DNA of 64,000 bases, taken from Protula sp. h YS-2021 (lineage: Eukaryota > Annelida > Polychaeta > Sabellida > Serpulidae). This document shows positions 47,814 to 57,970 of this stretch, piece after piece. Position 1 is the stretch's first letter. The number at the start of each line of letters is the position of its first letter. A model generated the notes under the pieces. It was not told where the DNA came from, searched no databases, and worked only from the letters and a program-made list of their open reading frames with translations. The stretch spans positions 40,094,394 to 40,158,393 of the forward strand of contig OX457026.1 in assembly GCA_949752745.1 (NCBI GenBank). Reading direction: 5' to 3'. A program made the position numbers and the translations under genes.

Positions 47814-48465
47814 TTTGATTTTGTTCACAACAGCTACCATCTATTCATGAACGGGACATTTAAGACAGTTCCGGAGTTGTTCTTTCAGGTGTACACCGTC
47901 CATGCCAAAACAGATCTCGGTTTCGTCCTGCCCTGCTTATATGCCCAACAAGACAAAGGCAACATATGAACGCCTGTTTGCCAGCATCAAGGCTGCCCGT
48001 CCTGAAATGAGACCGTTAACAGTGATGATGGACTTGGATGCAGCACAAGAAGACCTTCCGCAGTCAATTGTGTCCGGCTGGTTTTACCACTTGTCTCAAA
48101 ATATCTTCAGAAAGGTCCAGGTGGAGGGCCTGCAGAACCAGTACACTACGGACAATGAGTTCGGAACTTATGTGCGGATGATAGCAGCGCTGGCCTTCGT
48201 TCTGGTTGAGGAAGTCGTCTCCGCCTTTGAGACCCTACAGTATGAGGCGCCCACCGAACTGAACCAGGTGCTTGACTACTTTGAGAACGCCTATATTAGT
48301 CGACCTAGACCTCGTCGCCGAACCAGAGCCGAACCGAGATTCGCCATTCCGACCTGGAACGGCTCTGGAAGAGCAGCAGAGGATCTCTCCCACACAAACA
48401 ACCACGTGGAGGGGTGGCATCTCAAGATGATGTTTCCTGTGACCGCGCACCATCTAAACCTGTGA
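47814..48465 (+). pseudogene. MULE transposase remnant
   Basis: The frame from 47814 reads FDFVHNSYHLFMNGTFKTVP, ELFFQVYTVHAK. After a small deletion near 47941 the second frame gives PNKTKATYERLFASIKAARP, LTVMMDLDAAQEDLPQSIVS, GWFYHLSQNIFRKVQVEGLQ, ALAFVLVEEVVSAFETLQYE, LDYFENAYISRPRPRRRTR and SHTNNHVEGWHLKMM. This is the Mutator-like transposase core (DGTFK-x-x-P, then V-M-x-D-x-x-x-A, C/W-F-x-HLSQN, and NN-x-VEGWH). The first catalytic Asp is Asn here (codon 47850-47852). The N-terminal part, including any FLYWCH/zinc finger, is missing, replaced by the LINE. The right MULE end follows 97 bp after the stop. Confidence 0.88.
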
Positions 48466-48561
48466 TCGTTTTTTGCTCGTAAAACAGAAGAAGCAATCGA
48501 AATAAAACTAACATTGTTATAAAAGAATTGAGAATAAAATGAAATACGTCCTCTTATATTT

Positions 48562-48653
48562 AATACCTGCAAAAGTCCCATCGGCAAATGTTCTAGACCG
48601 GCAAATGTCCCAGCGGCAACTGTCCCCGGCAAATGCCCCACGACAAATGCCCT
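48562..48653 (-). repeat. Right inverted end of the MULE
   Basis: Its reverse complement starts AGGGCATTTGTCGTGGGGC and continues 'ggacagttgccgctggga' and 'gatgggacttttgcaggta', matching the left end unit by unit. Confidence 0.85.
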
Positions 48654-49164
48654 AAACCCCTTAAATCTGATCTATACCTAGATTTCGTTTTTAGTTATCA
48701 CACCCTTAGAGACTGACATAATACAGCCATTTAAAGAAATTTTTCTCTGTCTTGTCGTCAGTTTTGTTATCGGTTGTGTCTTTATTACTTCTTTTTATAT
48801 GCACAAATATTAATCTAAATGAAGGGTAGCAGAAGTCCACGCGTAGTAGAAAAGATCTCTCCCAAAAAATGCTTAAAAAAGATTGCTCCAGCAGATTTAT
48901 AAATGCAACATGTCACCAGGTCTATGTGAAAATATTCAAACAGTCCAAACCGAACTACTATCGGTTAGCAAATGGACTCTACTGACTATCATATGACATC
49001 AGAGCTCAAACGGTTTAATAAACTAACCATCTTGTGTTTTAAATAATTTTGCCTTGAAAAATAAAACTAGTTCATAAAATCGCCAGTAAACAGAACCAGT
49101 TTTATTTTATCTATTGACTACCGAACACTACTCATGTGAGGGTTCCATAAGCAATCGACTAACC
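48654..49164. other. No gene recognised
   Basis: AT-rich right flank of the Mutator-like element, stops in all frames. Confidence 0.4.
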
Positions 49165-49174
49165 CTGACCTGGA

Positions 49175-49245
49175 TGGGTATAGGACAATTACCACACGGG
49201 CCATTGCCGCATGGACCATTGCCGCATAGGATAATTCCCTACTTT
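49175..49245. repeat. Short 'ccattgccgcatgga' tandem (Mutator-end-like)
   Basis: 'acgggccattgccgcatgg' is followed by 'accattgccgcatagga', about 15-bp units. The composition resembles MULE ends; no inverted partner is found in the window. Confidence 0.5.
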
Positions 49246-49910
49246 TTGTAAAAAATCACAATCTTCTGTACAATTTTAATTTTACGTATTACTGCACTAT
49301 TCTAAAATATTTTGTTATATTTTGTGCATATAACATAATAAACTACTACTATTTTTCTACTTTTAAACTGTCAATATTCATATCAAACTACCGTTGTGAA
49401 ATTCTGCTAAATGTTCAACTTAAAACTACAGTTTCTGGCTTCTGAAATACAATTATTCGATAAATGTACAGTGTTAGACTACTCTGCATTACTGTGAAAT
49501 ACAAATAATTTGAATTCCCTCAAGTTCAACACCTTTGGTCCATCTTTTTTCCAGCATCAATAAACCCTCATTTTGTCACATCCCTCTAAAAAGTCCTCAA
49601 AGGCATTGATGATATCATCATCGCTCTCCCACGTTGGTCTGATTTTAGTTTTGAATAAGCAGAAGCCAGATCTTGAACCGACGCGACATTGGGCAGAATT
49701 CTAAAACCTCATTCCTCAGCAGTAGTGAAGTGTGTACACGTGGACACATTGAACTGGAGTAGTCACAAAGCTTTTCGCGGCTGGCGCTTGCATAATGCTG
49801 ACCAGTTATCGTTCTACCCTTTATTTGATAGTCAATCATTATAGCTCCGTTACAATCCCAGGCACTGACTCCATGACCTTGGAATTTTAGTGCTTAACCT
49901 CAAAAGCTAT
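49246..49910. other. No gene recognised
   Basis: AT-rich. A 64-codon minus ORF (49645-49839) shows no motif. Confidence 0.35.
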
Positions 49911-50090
49911 TTGTGAGTAGAAGAACCTATGTGTCTCCACTATAAGCTCTGACCTTTTGTGAGTAGGAGAACCTGTGCGTTTTTACTATAAGCTCTGACT
50001 TTTTGTGAGTAGGAGAACTTGTGTGTTTTCACTATAAGTTCTGACCTTTTGTGAATAGGAGAACCTGTGTGTTTCCACAGTAAACATTTG
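49911..50090. repeat. 46-bp minisatellite, about four copies
   Basis: 'ttgtgagtaggagaac' recurs with a 46-bp period (guanine of TTG at 49913, 49959, 50005, 50051), with 'tgtgtttccactataagct' in each unit. ORFs on the minus strand simply read the repeat. Confidence 0.95.
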
Positions 50091-51177
50091 AAGGACCCAG
50101 TGGACACCTCATCCATATGAAGGTGTTCACATGCTATTCTTTCCACTGTTGATTTAGTGATGCTGTGTACTATTGCCAAGTACGTGATGGTTGTTAACAC
50201 CAGACAAGTTAAAGATTTGCAAAGAGTATACTCAAGTTATACAGGGCCATTGTTTCAAACTTTTTTCTCTCTTTACTGGTCCGTCTTTTTCTCTGTACCA
50301 CTCCTAATACTGGCCGTAGAATTCCCAAATTTTGCACATATGTACTACTTTCTCTGAAGGTGTGCACCTCGCCTTTGTTTTCGTCTCTGTTTTCATTTTC
50401 ATACTCAAAACGAAAATAAAAAACTGATTTCTTTTTCAAGAAATGAAGCGCGCAAAGGCTGCAACAAAAATAAGCTCTCGCGTTTGCCAATAGCCACACT
50501 GTACATTACATAATATTGCATGAATTAATTATTATGTAATTATGTAATTATATTATTTGCATAAGCCAAATACGCTGAGCATGGTGAAAATGGTGTGTTG
50601 GTTTTATAAGAACGACGCGTTGGTGCAAAATCTTTTCTGGTTATTTTAAGTACACGGAATGTTTATATAAATTATTAACTTCAGATACGCACTATTCTTG
50701 ACGAGGGTCGGGGGCGGGGCGTATCATAGAGTAAGTACAACAGCGACCTGCAAAAGTTTCTCAGAAAGATTTTGAAATCTGAAAAAATATTAGTTTTTCT
50801 GTAATGAGAAGCAAACCAAAATCGGGCTGAAAGTTTTTAAAATTCTGTTCGAAGAGAGAAAGTAATTTTAAAAACATTTTTTTTGGGCAAGTGATTAATA
50901 TTTGGCCTTTGAGAAATATGTTCTCGTTCTTCTGCCTTGCTATATTATGTTTTGAAAAGCATCCACAGTTTCAGGAATGGTAGCCCCACTTTGCCTGCCT
51001 GATCGTAAATTTCTCACGCCAATACTTAGCAGTGCTATATGAAAGAACAAAGCCTTCTTAAGTATTTAGCCTATCTACATCAATATCTATTGGTGTCTTT
51101 TGTAACATAGGTATTTTATCACTGCTCTGCACGTGTGAGTATTGAAGAGGGTGGCTTGAAAACAACATGACCAGATT
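50091..51177. other. No gene recognised
   Basis: No coding motif on either strand. The 96-codon minus ORF at 50209-50499 has no recognisable feature. Confidence 0.35.
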
Positions 51178-51202
51178 ATAGCATAAGTTCTGTTCTGTTC
51201 AA

Positions 51203-51404
51203 TAAAAACTGTAAGGGTATGCTCTTATATTTTGTTAAGGCGGGCATCGTATTTAGCTGACACAATAAAATTACACTGGTTTGGGTGCAAATATCTTTTA
51301 TGTTATGTACTTTGAAGAACTAGAGACACAGCAAAAGTACAGTAAAAGATTTAAACGATAATACAAATTAGACCTGACGCAATATCAATTAATTGTCCCA
51401 TAAA
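51203..51404. repeat. Direct repeat, copy 1 (distal 3' repeat of the DIRS/Ngaro-like element)
   Basis: Shares with 51743-51940 'atgctcttat', 'gctgac', 'aataaaattacactggttt', 'aaatatcttttatgtt' and 'aaaagatttaaacgataat', about 88% alike by eye. The spacing is 540 bp. Confidence 0.9.
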
Positions 51405-51742
51405 TGGACACTAACCACACTACAGTAAGGAAAAATATCAAATACAATATTATTTAAGTTGAACATACACTCGTTAATACCTTGGTGTGGTAGGGTCGGA
51501 GGGTGGGAGTGCAAGAAAAAGCAAATGATGCGAGCGAAAAATATAAGCGATTAGCACAACGTGGGGCTTTTTGTTTGCGAAGCTCCTCCCTTTCTATCTG
51601 GAGCAAAGCCAGTGGGGTTTAGCCGTTATCTGGAAACCCACTTGGCTGGCTCCAGAAGGCCAGGTAAGGGTAAGGCAGATGCAAAATAAAGCAGCGCCAC
51701 GTACCATGTTTAAAATAAAATAAACTCCCTTTATTTATACAT

Positions 51743-51940
51743 TAAAACTGTGAGGTTATGCTCTTATTTTTTGTTGAGGCGGGTATCATCTCTAGCTGAC
51801 TAAATAAAATTACACTGGTTTGAGTGTAAATATCTTTTATGTTGTGTACTTTAAAGAACTAGCTACACAGAAAAAGTACAATAAAAGATTTAAACGATAA
51901 TACAAATTGGACCTGACAGAATATCAATTAACTGTCCAAG
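51743..51940. repeat. Direct repeat, copy 2 (proximal)
   Basis: See the copy at 51203. The 340 bp between the two copies has no ORF. If the element is Ngaro-like these would be B2 and B1, with A2 between; I could not match A2 to an A1 upstream of the RT. Confidence 0.9.
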
Positions 51941-52020
51941 GCACCCAAACCAAGAAGTAGGCATGTAGAATAAACAACACATTACTGTTTAACATATATT
52001 GAGTCTGGCATAACTATGAT

Positions 52021-52081
52021 GTACCATGTGGTAAAGTGGTTTACACTGCTGCAAATTGTGGGGGTTCGAAAACCTGCGGTA
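52021..52081 (+). pseudogene. tRNA-like segment (possible SINE head)
   Basis: Reads GTACCATGTGGTAAAGTGG (A-box-like) and GGGGGTTCGAAAACC (B-box), with GTACC/GGTAC able to pair at the ends. The anticodon stem is poor, so this is tRNA-like at best. Confidence 0.35.
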
Positions 52082-52280
52082 CCGCAGCAAAGTTAAACTT
52101 AGATGCGACTTTAAGCTTTTCTACCTATTGTGACGGAACGAAAAAAGCAAGAAAGTAGGGAAACATTATTGAAAAAACTTCAAGAGATAAAAAAATAACT
52201 GATAAAGCAACACCGTTTCATTTTCCAGTTCTTTTTTCTACGTCACTACAAGAACTTTGCCCTGGATCTACAACGCGAAC

Positions 52281-52347
52281 TCAGTGGCGTAGGAGTATAA
52301 TCCCCGGCTGGGAAGCGGATCGACCCGGTTTTGAACCCCATCTCCGG
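52281..52347 (+). pseudogene. tRNA-like segment (possibly tRNA-Pro-derived SINE head)
   Basis: GTGGCGTAGGAGTATAATC resembles the D-arm/A-box. 'ccggctgggaagcgg' could be a decayed anticodon arm with TGG. 'gacccggttttgaacccc' is the T-arm/B-box with one change. A T-rich run follows. It lies just beyond the tyrosine recombinase remnant. Confidence 0.45.
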
Positions 52348-52439
52348 AAAACACATTTTTTTTTCAAATTACACCAAAACTGTTATAATAACTCGACTGA
52401 CCCCTGAAGGCGCACATGATAGCCAAGGACCTTGGCACA

Positions 52440-53371
52440 CGTAAGCTTAACTTCCTGAGGCACATCTGTATAGCGCAAATAACAGTCTGACAATCAGCCC
52501 CCCTGATATTTTTATCACCTGTGGTGGGAGGTTGCCAGGCTAGGGCAAAGGTTGCGCCTGCTCGTCTCAAGCTATGTCCACTATGCTTAGATGGGTCGAG
52601 ACCAATTTTATCCAGGCATTTTTAAGGAAGGATACGAAGGTTGAATGAGTTAGGGGGGAATTAGTCTCCCCATTGCGAAAGGAGACGAGGGGTTCCCCAT
52701 CACTCCCCGGAGAACTGGTAAGAAGTAGGAGGAGGGTAGCGGCTAGGCATAGTGTGACCCCGGGATTGCAGGTAAGAGTACGGAAAAATACGGGAGAAGT
52801 CTGGTGTGTTTTACGTGAATATTTGAACCGTCGATACAGAAAGAGACATCGCGTCTGCAGAGGTTTCTTCTACAGTCATGGCTCGTGTTGGTTGCGAAAA
52901 AGGGAAGAACCCCACCAACAATTCAGCCCAGAAACAGCTGTCAAACGAGTTCTTTAGGTCTACGATTTTAAGGATCTGGGGTAGCATATTCAATATAATG
53001 AGCAGTTTTTAAAGTGGCGGTGTACCTATCCCCTTAAGGAGCATCTTCACCAAATATTATTATTTTCTAAAGCCATTCTCCAGATGCAGGATGCAAATCA
53101 CACTGAGAAAACATCTAACTGACTGAGGCTTCAAAGTGCGACTGAAAAAAGCAACATATCGCGAAAGGGTGCGGTTCTCAGCAGGAACTAATCGGAAACC
53201 GAAATAATAACAAAAGGATAAGAATGTCTTTATGTGGGTTGAATATGCTGCATGAGTATTTTCTGAGAACGCGGCATGTCTTAACCTGTTGATCTCCAGA
53301 TCCAACAGCTCTGTCTCTTTGACCACACCTGGAATAACACAGACATTTTTTTTGGCGATATGTGATGGCAT
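52440..53371 (-). pseudogene. DIRS/Ngaro-type tyrosine recombinase remnant
   Basis: The N-terminal SAM-like core-binding domain is intact in one frame (53371-53060): AAFSENTHAAYSTHIKTFLS, FCYYFGFRLVPAENRTLSRY and FFSRTLKPQSVRCFLSVI. After frame changes, 52993-52811 reads LPQILKIVDLKNSFDSCFWA, ELLVGFF. Near 52780-52720 HVKHT and IPGSHYA appear. At 52586-52545 comes KHSGHSLRRAGATFALA, the box II H-x-x-R. At about 52500-52455 SDCYLRYTDVPQEVK carries the candidate nucleophilic Tyr. The order matches DIRS/Ngaro recombinases, which integrate circular cDNA by strand exchange. At least four frameshifts or stops make it inactive. Confidence 0.82.
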
Positions 53372-53802
53372 AAAGTGCTAAAACTCACATGCGAAAGCGC
53401 GAAAGTAGAGAGCACAACCGCGGAATGCTATCGGCCAGCTTGTTGTCACAACCGGATATGAATTTTGGGATCAATTTTATATTAAAACGTGCACAGATTA
53501 TAAAAAAGCTACAAATAATCTCAGAGGCAACCACATTACAAATAGAACCCTTATTCAGTGATCAGAGAGTAGCGGTATTGGCTGTAAAAACACATATTTT
53601 GCTTCCTCGACAAACATACTTCCATCGCTCTAACGCTAAGTAAACTGCTGTTTATTTCTTAACATTAATATGCTGAACATCGATACTTGGCAAGTCCGTC
53701 TTCCAGTGACAGTATAACTAGTCGATAGTTTGGTTCTCACGAACGAGCGCAGCGCCTACTGCTGCTGTCGGTCACGATATACGCAGGTTCGGGCATCGAT
53801 TT
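53372..53802. other. Gap between RT and recombinase; RNase H not readable
   Basis: DIRS-class elements usually carry RNase H here. Only about 430 bp remain and I see no RNase H motif; the plus-strand ORF at 53389-53643 has no recognisable feature. Confidence 0.4.
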
Positions 53803-54180
53803 TCAAGGTTGAAATGGCGCACACCATGCAGTGGCACCTGTGATGTAGAAGTCATTCAGATAACAAATAACCGCGTAGCGACTGACAAACGCTTTGCGTG
53901 ATGCGATGAAAGATACCGACACTGAGTGAGGCTCCGAAGGGCAGCCTTGAATCAACAAGGTGTGTGTATTTTGAATCGCACCGAAAAGATTCACTTGTTC
54001 CAACATGCCTATGCGTTGCGCTTAAATCTTTCTTTCCCGTATAGAAATCGCGATTCGTAAGATTGACTGCTGTATCAATAGACACAAAGCTGTCTTTGCC
54101 TGGGCATGCATACGAGTTGATGGAGCGGTACTCTGGTTGGGAGCAGTCGTAAATCAATCTGATACCCCCGCTGTCGAGTT
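53803..54180 (-). pseudogene. DIRS/Ngaro-type reverse transcriptase remnant
   Basis: Reads RLIYDCSQPEYRSINSYAC, SFVSIDTAVNLTNRDFYTGK, KDLSATHRHVGTSE, then SRLPFGASLSVGIFHRITQS, VCQSLRG, and in another frame AVICYLNDFYITGATA. These are RT boxes of the DIRS type: 'R-x-I-x-D-x-S', 'K-x-DL-x-x-A-x-R-H-V' with the first catalytic Asp, 'LPFG-x-x-x-x-x-x-x-F-x-R-I' and the YLDD box. The YLDD box is YLND here (53851-53862), an active-site Asp to Asn change. A frameshift near 53890 separates the last box. Confidence 0.82.
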
Positions 54181-54608
54181 GATGGAGCGGCACTCTGGTT
54201 GGGAGCAGTCGTGAATCAATCTGATACCCCCGCCGTCGAGTTGATGGAGCGGTACTCTGGTTGGAGCAGTCGTGAATCAATCTGATACCCCCGTCGTCGA
54301 GTTGATGGAGCGGTACTCTGGTTGGGAGCAGTCGTCAATCAATCTGATACCCCGGTCGTCGAGTTGATGGAGTTGTACTCTGGTTGGGAGCAGTCGTGAA
54401 TCAATCTGATACCCCCGTCGTCGAGTTGATGGAGTGGTACTCTGGTTGGGAGCAGTCGTGAATCAATCTGATACCCCCGTCGTCGAGTTGATGGAGTGGT
54501 ACTCTGGTTGGGAGCAGTCGTGAATCAATCTGATACCCCCCTCGTCGAGTTGATGGAGCGGTACTCTGGTTGGGAGCAGTCGTTAATCAATCTGATACCC
54601 CCACCGTC
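54114..54608. repeat. 62-bp tandem array, eight copies, derived from the RT coding segment
   Basis: Units start ('gagttgatgga') at 54114, 54176, 54238, 54299, 54361, 54423, 54485 and 54547; one unit is 61 bp through loss of a G. Copies are over 90% alike. On the minus strand each unit encodes GIRLIHDCSQPEYRSINS, the RT box that also begins the neighbouring RT remnant, so the array is a tandem expansion of that exon-like piece. The 62-bp period shifts frame in every copy. Confidence 0.95.
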
Positions 54609-54889
54609 GCAGAAATTGGAGAAATTATGGCATAACTTCTGTTCTGTTCAATAGTATATATATAGTAAAATTACCGACAATGCTCCAGTCGAATATATAG
54701 CGCTAAATGCTTCCTTTCAGGTTGAGGCCAATTAATACTTTTGGGACAACTCTCGCTTGCTTTGTCATCTCTCAAGTGCGACATAAGCTATTACCCATAA
54801 AACAATAGAGACCTGTTACGTCTGAGAAAACTTCTCGAATGAGAAGCAAAGTCTTGTATCAAAAGGTAATTTGAAAGAAGTAAAGTTTA

Positions 54890-55300
54890 TTTTCAATAAA
54901 ACGAGTAAATGTTCATCGTCTTTAAAAAGAAATATGAATAAAATTATATTACCTCCTTATTTCAAGAGTCAGATAATTTAAATTAGTTACCCAAACCCCA
55001 AATATGAATCGAAGCTGTGTTTGATTAGTAGAAAGCACTTATATTAACACAAATTCACGAGGGATTTTACAGTATAATTTACAGCTAATAAAACATTAAC
55101 ATGTGTACAACGAATTCAGCAACATGATTAATTACACTAATCTGCTAAATAATAAATTGTAAAATCATATTACTCTAGAAGTATTATTCACTTCTGAATC
55201 GTGTTTGCCAAGTTATAACGTTTCAAGAAACGTTTCATTTTGCATACAGTACTCACAAGAAGTAATATGAAAAGTTTTTACTTCTGGCAAAAGGTCTCTA
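54890..55300. repeat. Dispersed repeat, copy 1 of a 0.4-kb direct pair
   Basis: Matches 55655-56082 over its length: 'ttagttacccaaacccc', 'atatgaatcgaagctgtgtt', 'gattagtagaaag', 'tctgaatcgtgttt', 'tcaagaaacgtttcattttg' and 'gcaaaaggtctcta'. The family is unknown and it has no coding capacity. Confidence 0.9.
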
Positions 55301-55460
55301 ATATAATATTATGTAAGGCATCTTTTGCCTCAAAATTTCGAACAGCACCCGTATTTTTTATAACTTTGTTGCGTTTCGCTTTTTTAGCCCAGGCTAGATA
55401 CATATTGTTTGGCGACTTGACTAAAATTGTCAACAATCGTAATGTGTAAAGGCAAGCTTG

Positions 55461-55510
55461 AGGCAGTGGTGAGCGCGTTCGGCGGCAATGCAATGGGTAA
55501 GTTCAAGCCC
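55461..55510 (+). pseudogene. tRNA-like segment between the two 0.4-kb repeats
   Basis: GAGGCAGTGGTGAGCGCG resembles an A-box and GGGTAAGTTCAAGCCC a degenerate B-box, 30 bp apart, followed by a C-run. It could be the polymerase III head of a SINE. Confidence 0.35.
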
Positions 55511-55654
55511 CCCCCCCCCCATTACTTCTTGCAAAATACTTTTTGCCAAAAGATTTTACTTCTCATTTAAGAAGTTTTCTCAAACTGAAATTGGAAAGTT
55601 AACTATTCTCTAATGAAAATCTCTAATGAGGAGGAGGGGGGGGGGGGCAGGTTT

Positions 55655-56082
55655 ATTGTCAACAAAAACAAGTAAATGGTCACCACTATTTTAAAGAGAA
55701 GTACGAATAAGATTATATTACCTTCTTATTTCAAACGTGAGATAGTTTGAATTAGTTACCCAAACCCTAAATATGAATCGAAGCTGTGTTTTGATTAGTA
55801 GAAAGGAAGTATGTGTATACAAACTGATTAGGGATTTTATATCGTAATTTATAGCTATTTTTATTCAATGTGAATAACGGCACAAGGGATTCAGAAACAT
55901 GATTAATCACACAAGTGTGCTAAATAATCAATTTCAAAAACATATTATTCCAGAAGTAATATTTATTTCTGAATCGTGTTTTCCAAGTTAAAACTTTTCA
56001 AGAAACGTTTCATTTTGCACACGGCAAGCACAAATGGGAAGTAAAACGAGAAGTTTATACTTCCTGCAAAAGGTCTCTATTG
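55655..56082. repeat. Dispersed repeat, copy 2 of the 0.4-kb direct pair
   Basis: See 54890. The two copies are about 770 bp apart. Copy 2 is preceded by a G-run (55632-55648), and the sequence between them contains a C-run and the tRNA-like segment. Confidence 0.9.
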
Positions 56083-56153
56083 TTTCCATTTATTGGTTTT
56101 GCAGGGCATATTTATAGCTCTGCCTCCAATAGACGCGTTGTAGCCTGTGAATC

Positions 56154-56226
56154 ACCAGGTCGTATTATACGCTGCTATACACAGATATATATATATCACC
56201 AGGTCGTATTATACGCTGTTATACAC

Positions 56227-56307
<81 letters not shown>
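56154..56307. repeat. Duplicated 43-bp unit plus (TA)n microsatellite
   Basis: 'caccaggtcgtattatacgc' occurs at 56154 and 56197, each followed by 'tgctatacacagatatata'-like sequence; the second copy runs into about 78 bp of (TA)n. A CCTT-rich run follows (56340-56380). Confidence 0.95.
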
Positions 56308-56309
<2 letters not shown>

Positions 56310-56311
<2 letters not shown>

Positions 56312-57699
56312 CTTTAGCACATAAAAACTTTCTCTCCTTTTATCTTCCTTCCTTCCTTCCCTCCCTTTCTTCCTTTCTTCACCGGGTATCAAGTCCAAAG
56401 GCATTCTTGTTTGACAGGTTGTAATAAAAGAAAAACATGGCGATTTCCTTACAAAATTGCCTAACAACAAAGTGAACTTTTTAAGTGTAAAAATAAGTGT
56501 TTTTTACTTTTTGTTTTGGGCATAAAAATGAAAACAAAATAAAAGTTACTTAGCATCACATTAAGTACTACATATAAGCAAAATCTGGTGATCCTAGGAC
56601 CAGTATGATAAAAAACATGACAAAAATGACCCACACAATTTCAATACACTCTTTGCAATTCGTTGACTTTTCAGGAGTTTGTAATGTTGAGTTTGCTCAG
56701 TTTTGAAAGAAAGTTGTAATGTGACCGTTAAGTAGTTTTTTTAATCAATTAAAAAAATTGCCTGAGTCCTTTTGCCCATTAAAAAAAACGTTTTGAGGTC
56801 GTTACGTACATTAATGCACGCAGTACATTAATGTTCTCAAATTCTTTTCCAATTGCTTCTTCCACTTATTGTTAAAATAAGTGCTTTTCAATTAATAAAA
56901 TAATAAAATAGCCTTTAAATTAAACAGAAATGATAGGTTTCAAAATATGCATTCCACGGACTGCATGACCAGTGGGGTTTCCAACGCCCACCAAATGTAT
57001 TGCTACTGTTTGTTCAGAAGGTGCAGTGGAGAAATACACGGTACGCTCCTCCTACTGAGCTTCGATTTGGCTTATCTACAGATAGATGGGTTTTCCTTCA
57101 CATTAAATGAATTCATGCAGAATAGAAACAATTTTTTACATTGCAGTTCTCCAGCACCCAGTTATCAAACTGTTGGTCTTCCAGCACCCAGTTACCATTT
57201 TTTTCTATTTTACTGAGTTTGGATGATCTAATTCTGATAGCAGATCTTTCCAGAACCAGTTCTGAGGTATCTGTGTCGGTCTGGACGAGGGGAGATACTT
57301 TGCACAGAATTTGGAACAACCAGTTTGATTTGCTAGTTCCTTGGCAGCTGGCCTTGGTTACCGTGGATCGCTTGGTAGGCTACTTGTCAATTCTTGGTCA
57401 CATCACAACCAGACTATTGGTCGTTTTTGCTCTGTTTCCCAACCGCTGATTATAAAGAAAAGAATCTGATAAATCTTTTATTGAATGCCTATTTCACAAA
57501 CACGATCCTAAAACCAATATCATGGCACTAAACCTGTGACAATCTGCAAAAGAACTATGCATGCGGTGTGTCGTAAAACAATCGCAGAAAAATCAATAGG
57601 GTAGGGTGACTCATAACAAAAAAAAATTTCTTACATGTTTTCACGAAAATGAGTAATAAACTAGACCGTTTTTGCTTCCAAGTAGCTAAAATTACACTT
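56310..57699. other. No gene recognised
   Basis: An 89-codon ORF at 56947-57216 and a 102-codon ORF at 57141-57449 overlap in different frames without motifs. A small direct duplication, 'ccagcacccagtta', lies at 57149 and 57182. Confidence 0.35.
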
Positions 57700-57970
57700 G
57701 ACCTTTCACATATAGTCTTTTAGACCCGAAGAGTCAAAAATAAGCTAAAATAGTTCTATATCTAACCGTTTTCGAGATAATGGTCTTCCGGTTTCTGACT
57801 TTGGCCATGGCCGAGCAAGTCAAGGTCACCGAGATATCTCTTTCGTATGGCCTTTTAGGCCCAAAGGGTCGAAATTAAGCTCAAATTTGCTCTATCTCTA
57901 ACCGTTTTCGAGATAGTGGCCTACTTTCGGTTTTTGACATTGGCCATGGCCGAGGATGCCAATCGTTCTC
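57700..57970 (+). repeat. TCAAGGTCA satellite, two units
   Basis: The same family as 37885-39480: 'gttttcgagataatggt', 'ggccatggccgagcaagtc', 'aaggtcaccgag', and 'ggcccaaagggtcgaaatt'. The tail unit ('ctttcacggcgtctagcca') follows at 57985-58050. Confidence 0.9.

Larger units (their letters stand above)
45529..48653 (+). mobile_element. Mutator-like (MULE) DNA transposon with a LINE inserted
   Basis: Long inverted ends (45529-45622 and 48562-48653) enclose a MULE transposase remnant on the plus strand near the right end and a 5'-truncated LINE RT in the middle. Long inverted ends plus a DGTF-type transposase fit Mutator. The two ends differ at roughly a fifth of positions by eye, so the insertion is old. 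I could not find the expected 8-11 bp target duplication next to AGGGCATTTG. Confidence 0.8.
51178..54650 (-). mobile_element. DIRS/Ngaro-like tyrosine-recombinase retroelement, decayed
   Basis: On the minus strand, RT (54180-53803) is followed by a tyrosine recombinase (53371-52440), the order found in DIRS and Ngaro elements. Two direct 200-bp repeats (51743-51940 and 51203-51404) lie downstream, as the split direct repeats of Ngaro-like elements would. The 30-mer-like block 'cataagttctgttctgttc' occurs at 51182 and (one change) 54632, bracketing the whole. The outer limits are therefore inferred. Integrase and protease are absent, as expected for this class. All coding parts are frameshifted. 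Confidence 0.7.

Noticed and set aside
53852..54280. 142-codon minus ORF as a single gene
   Set aside because: Its first half translates the 62-bp array and the rest is the DIRS RT remnant, so it is not an independent gene.
54114..54608. Regular array considered as a CRISPR or a protein-repeat gene
   Set aside because: There are no unique spacers; the units are directly abutting, and the 62-bp period breaks frame in each copy.
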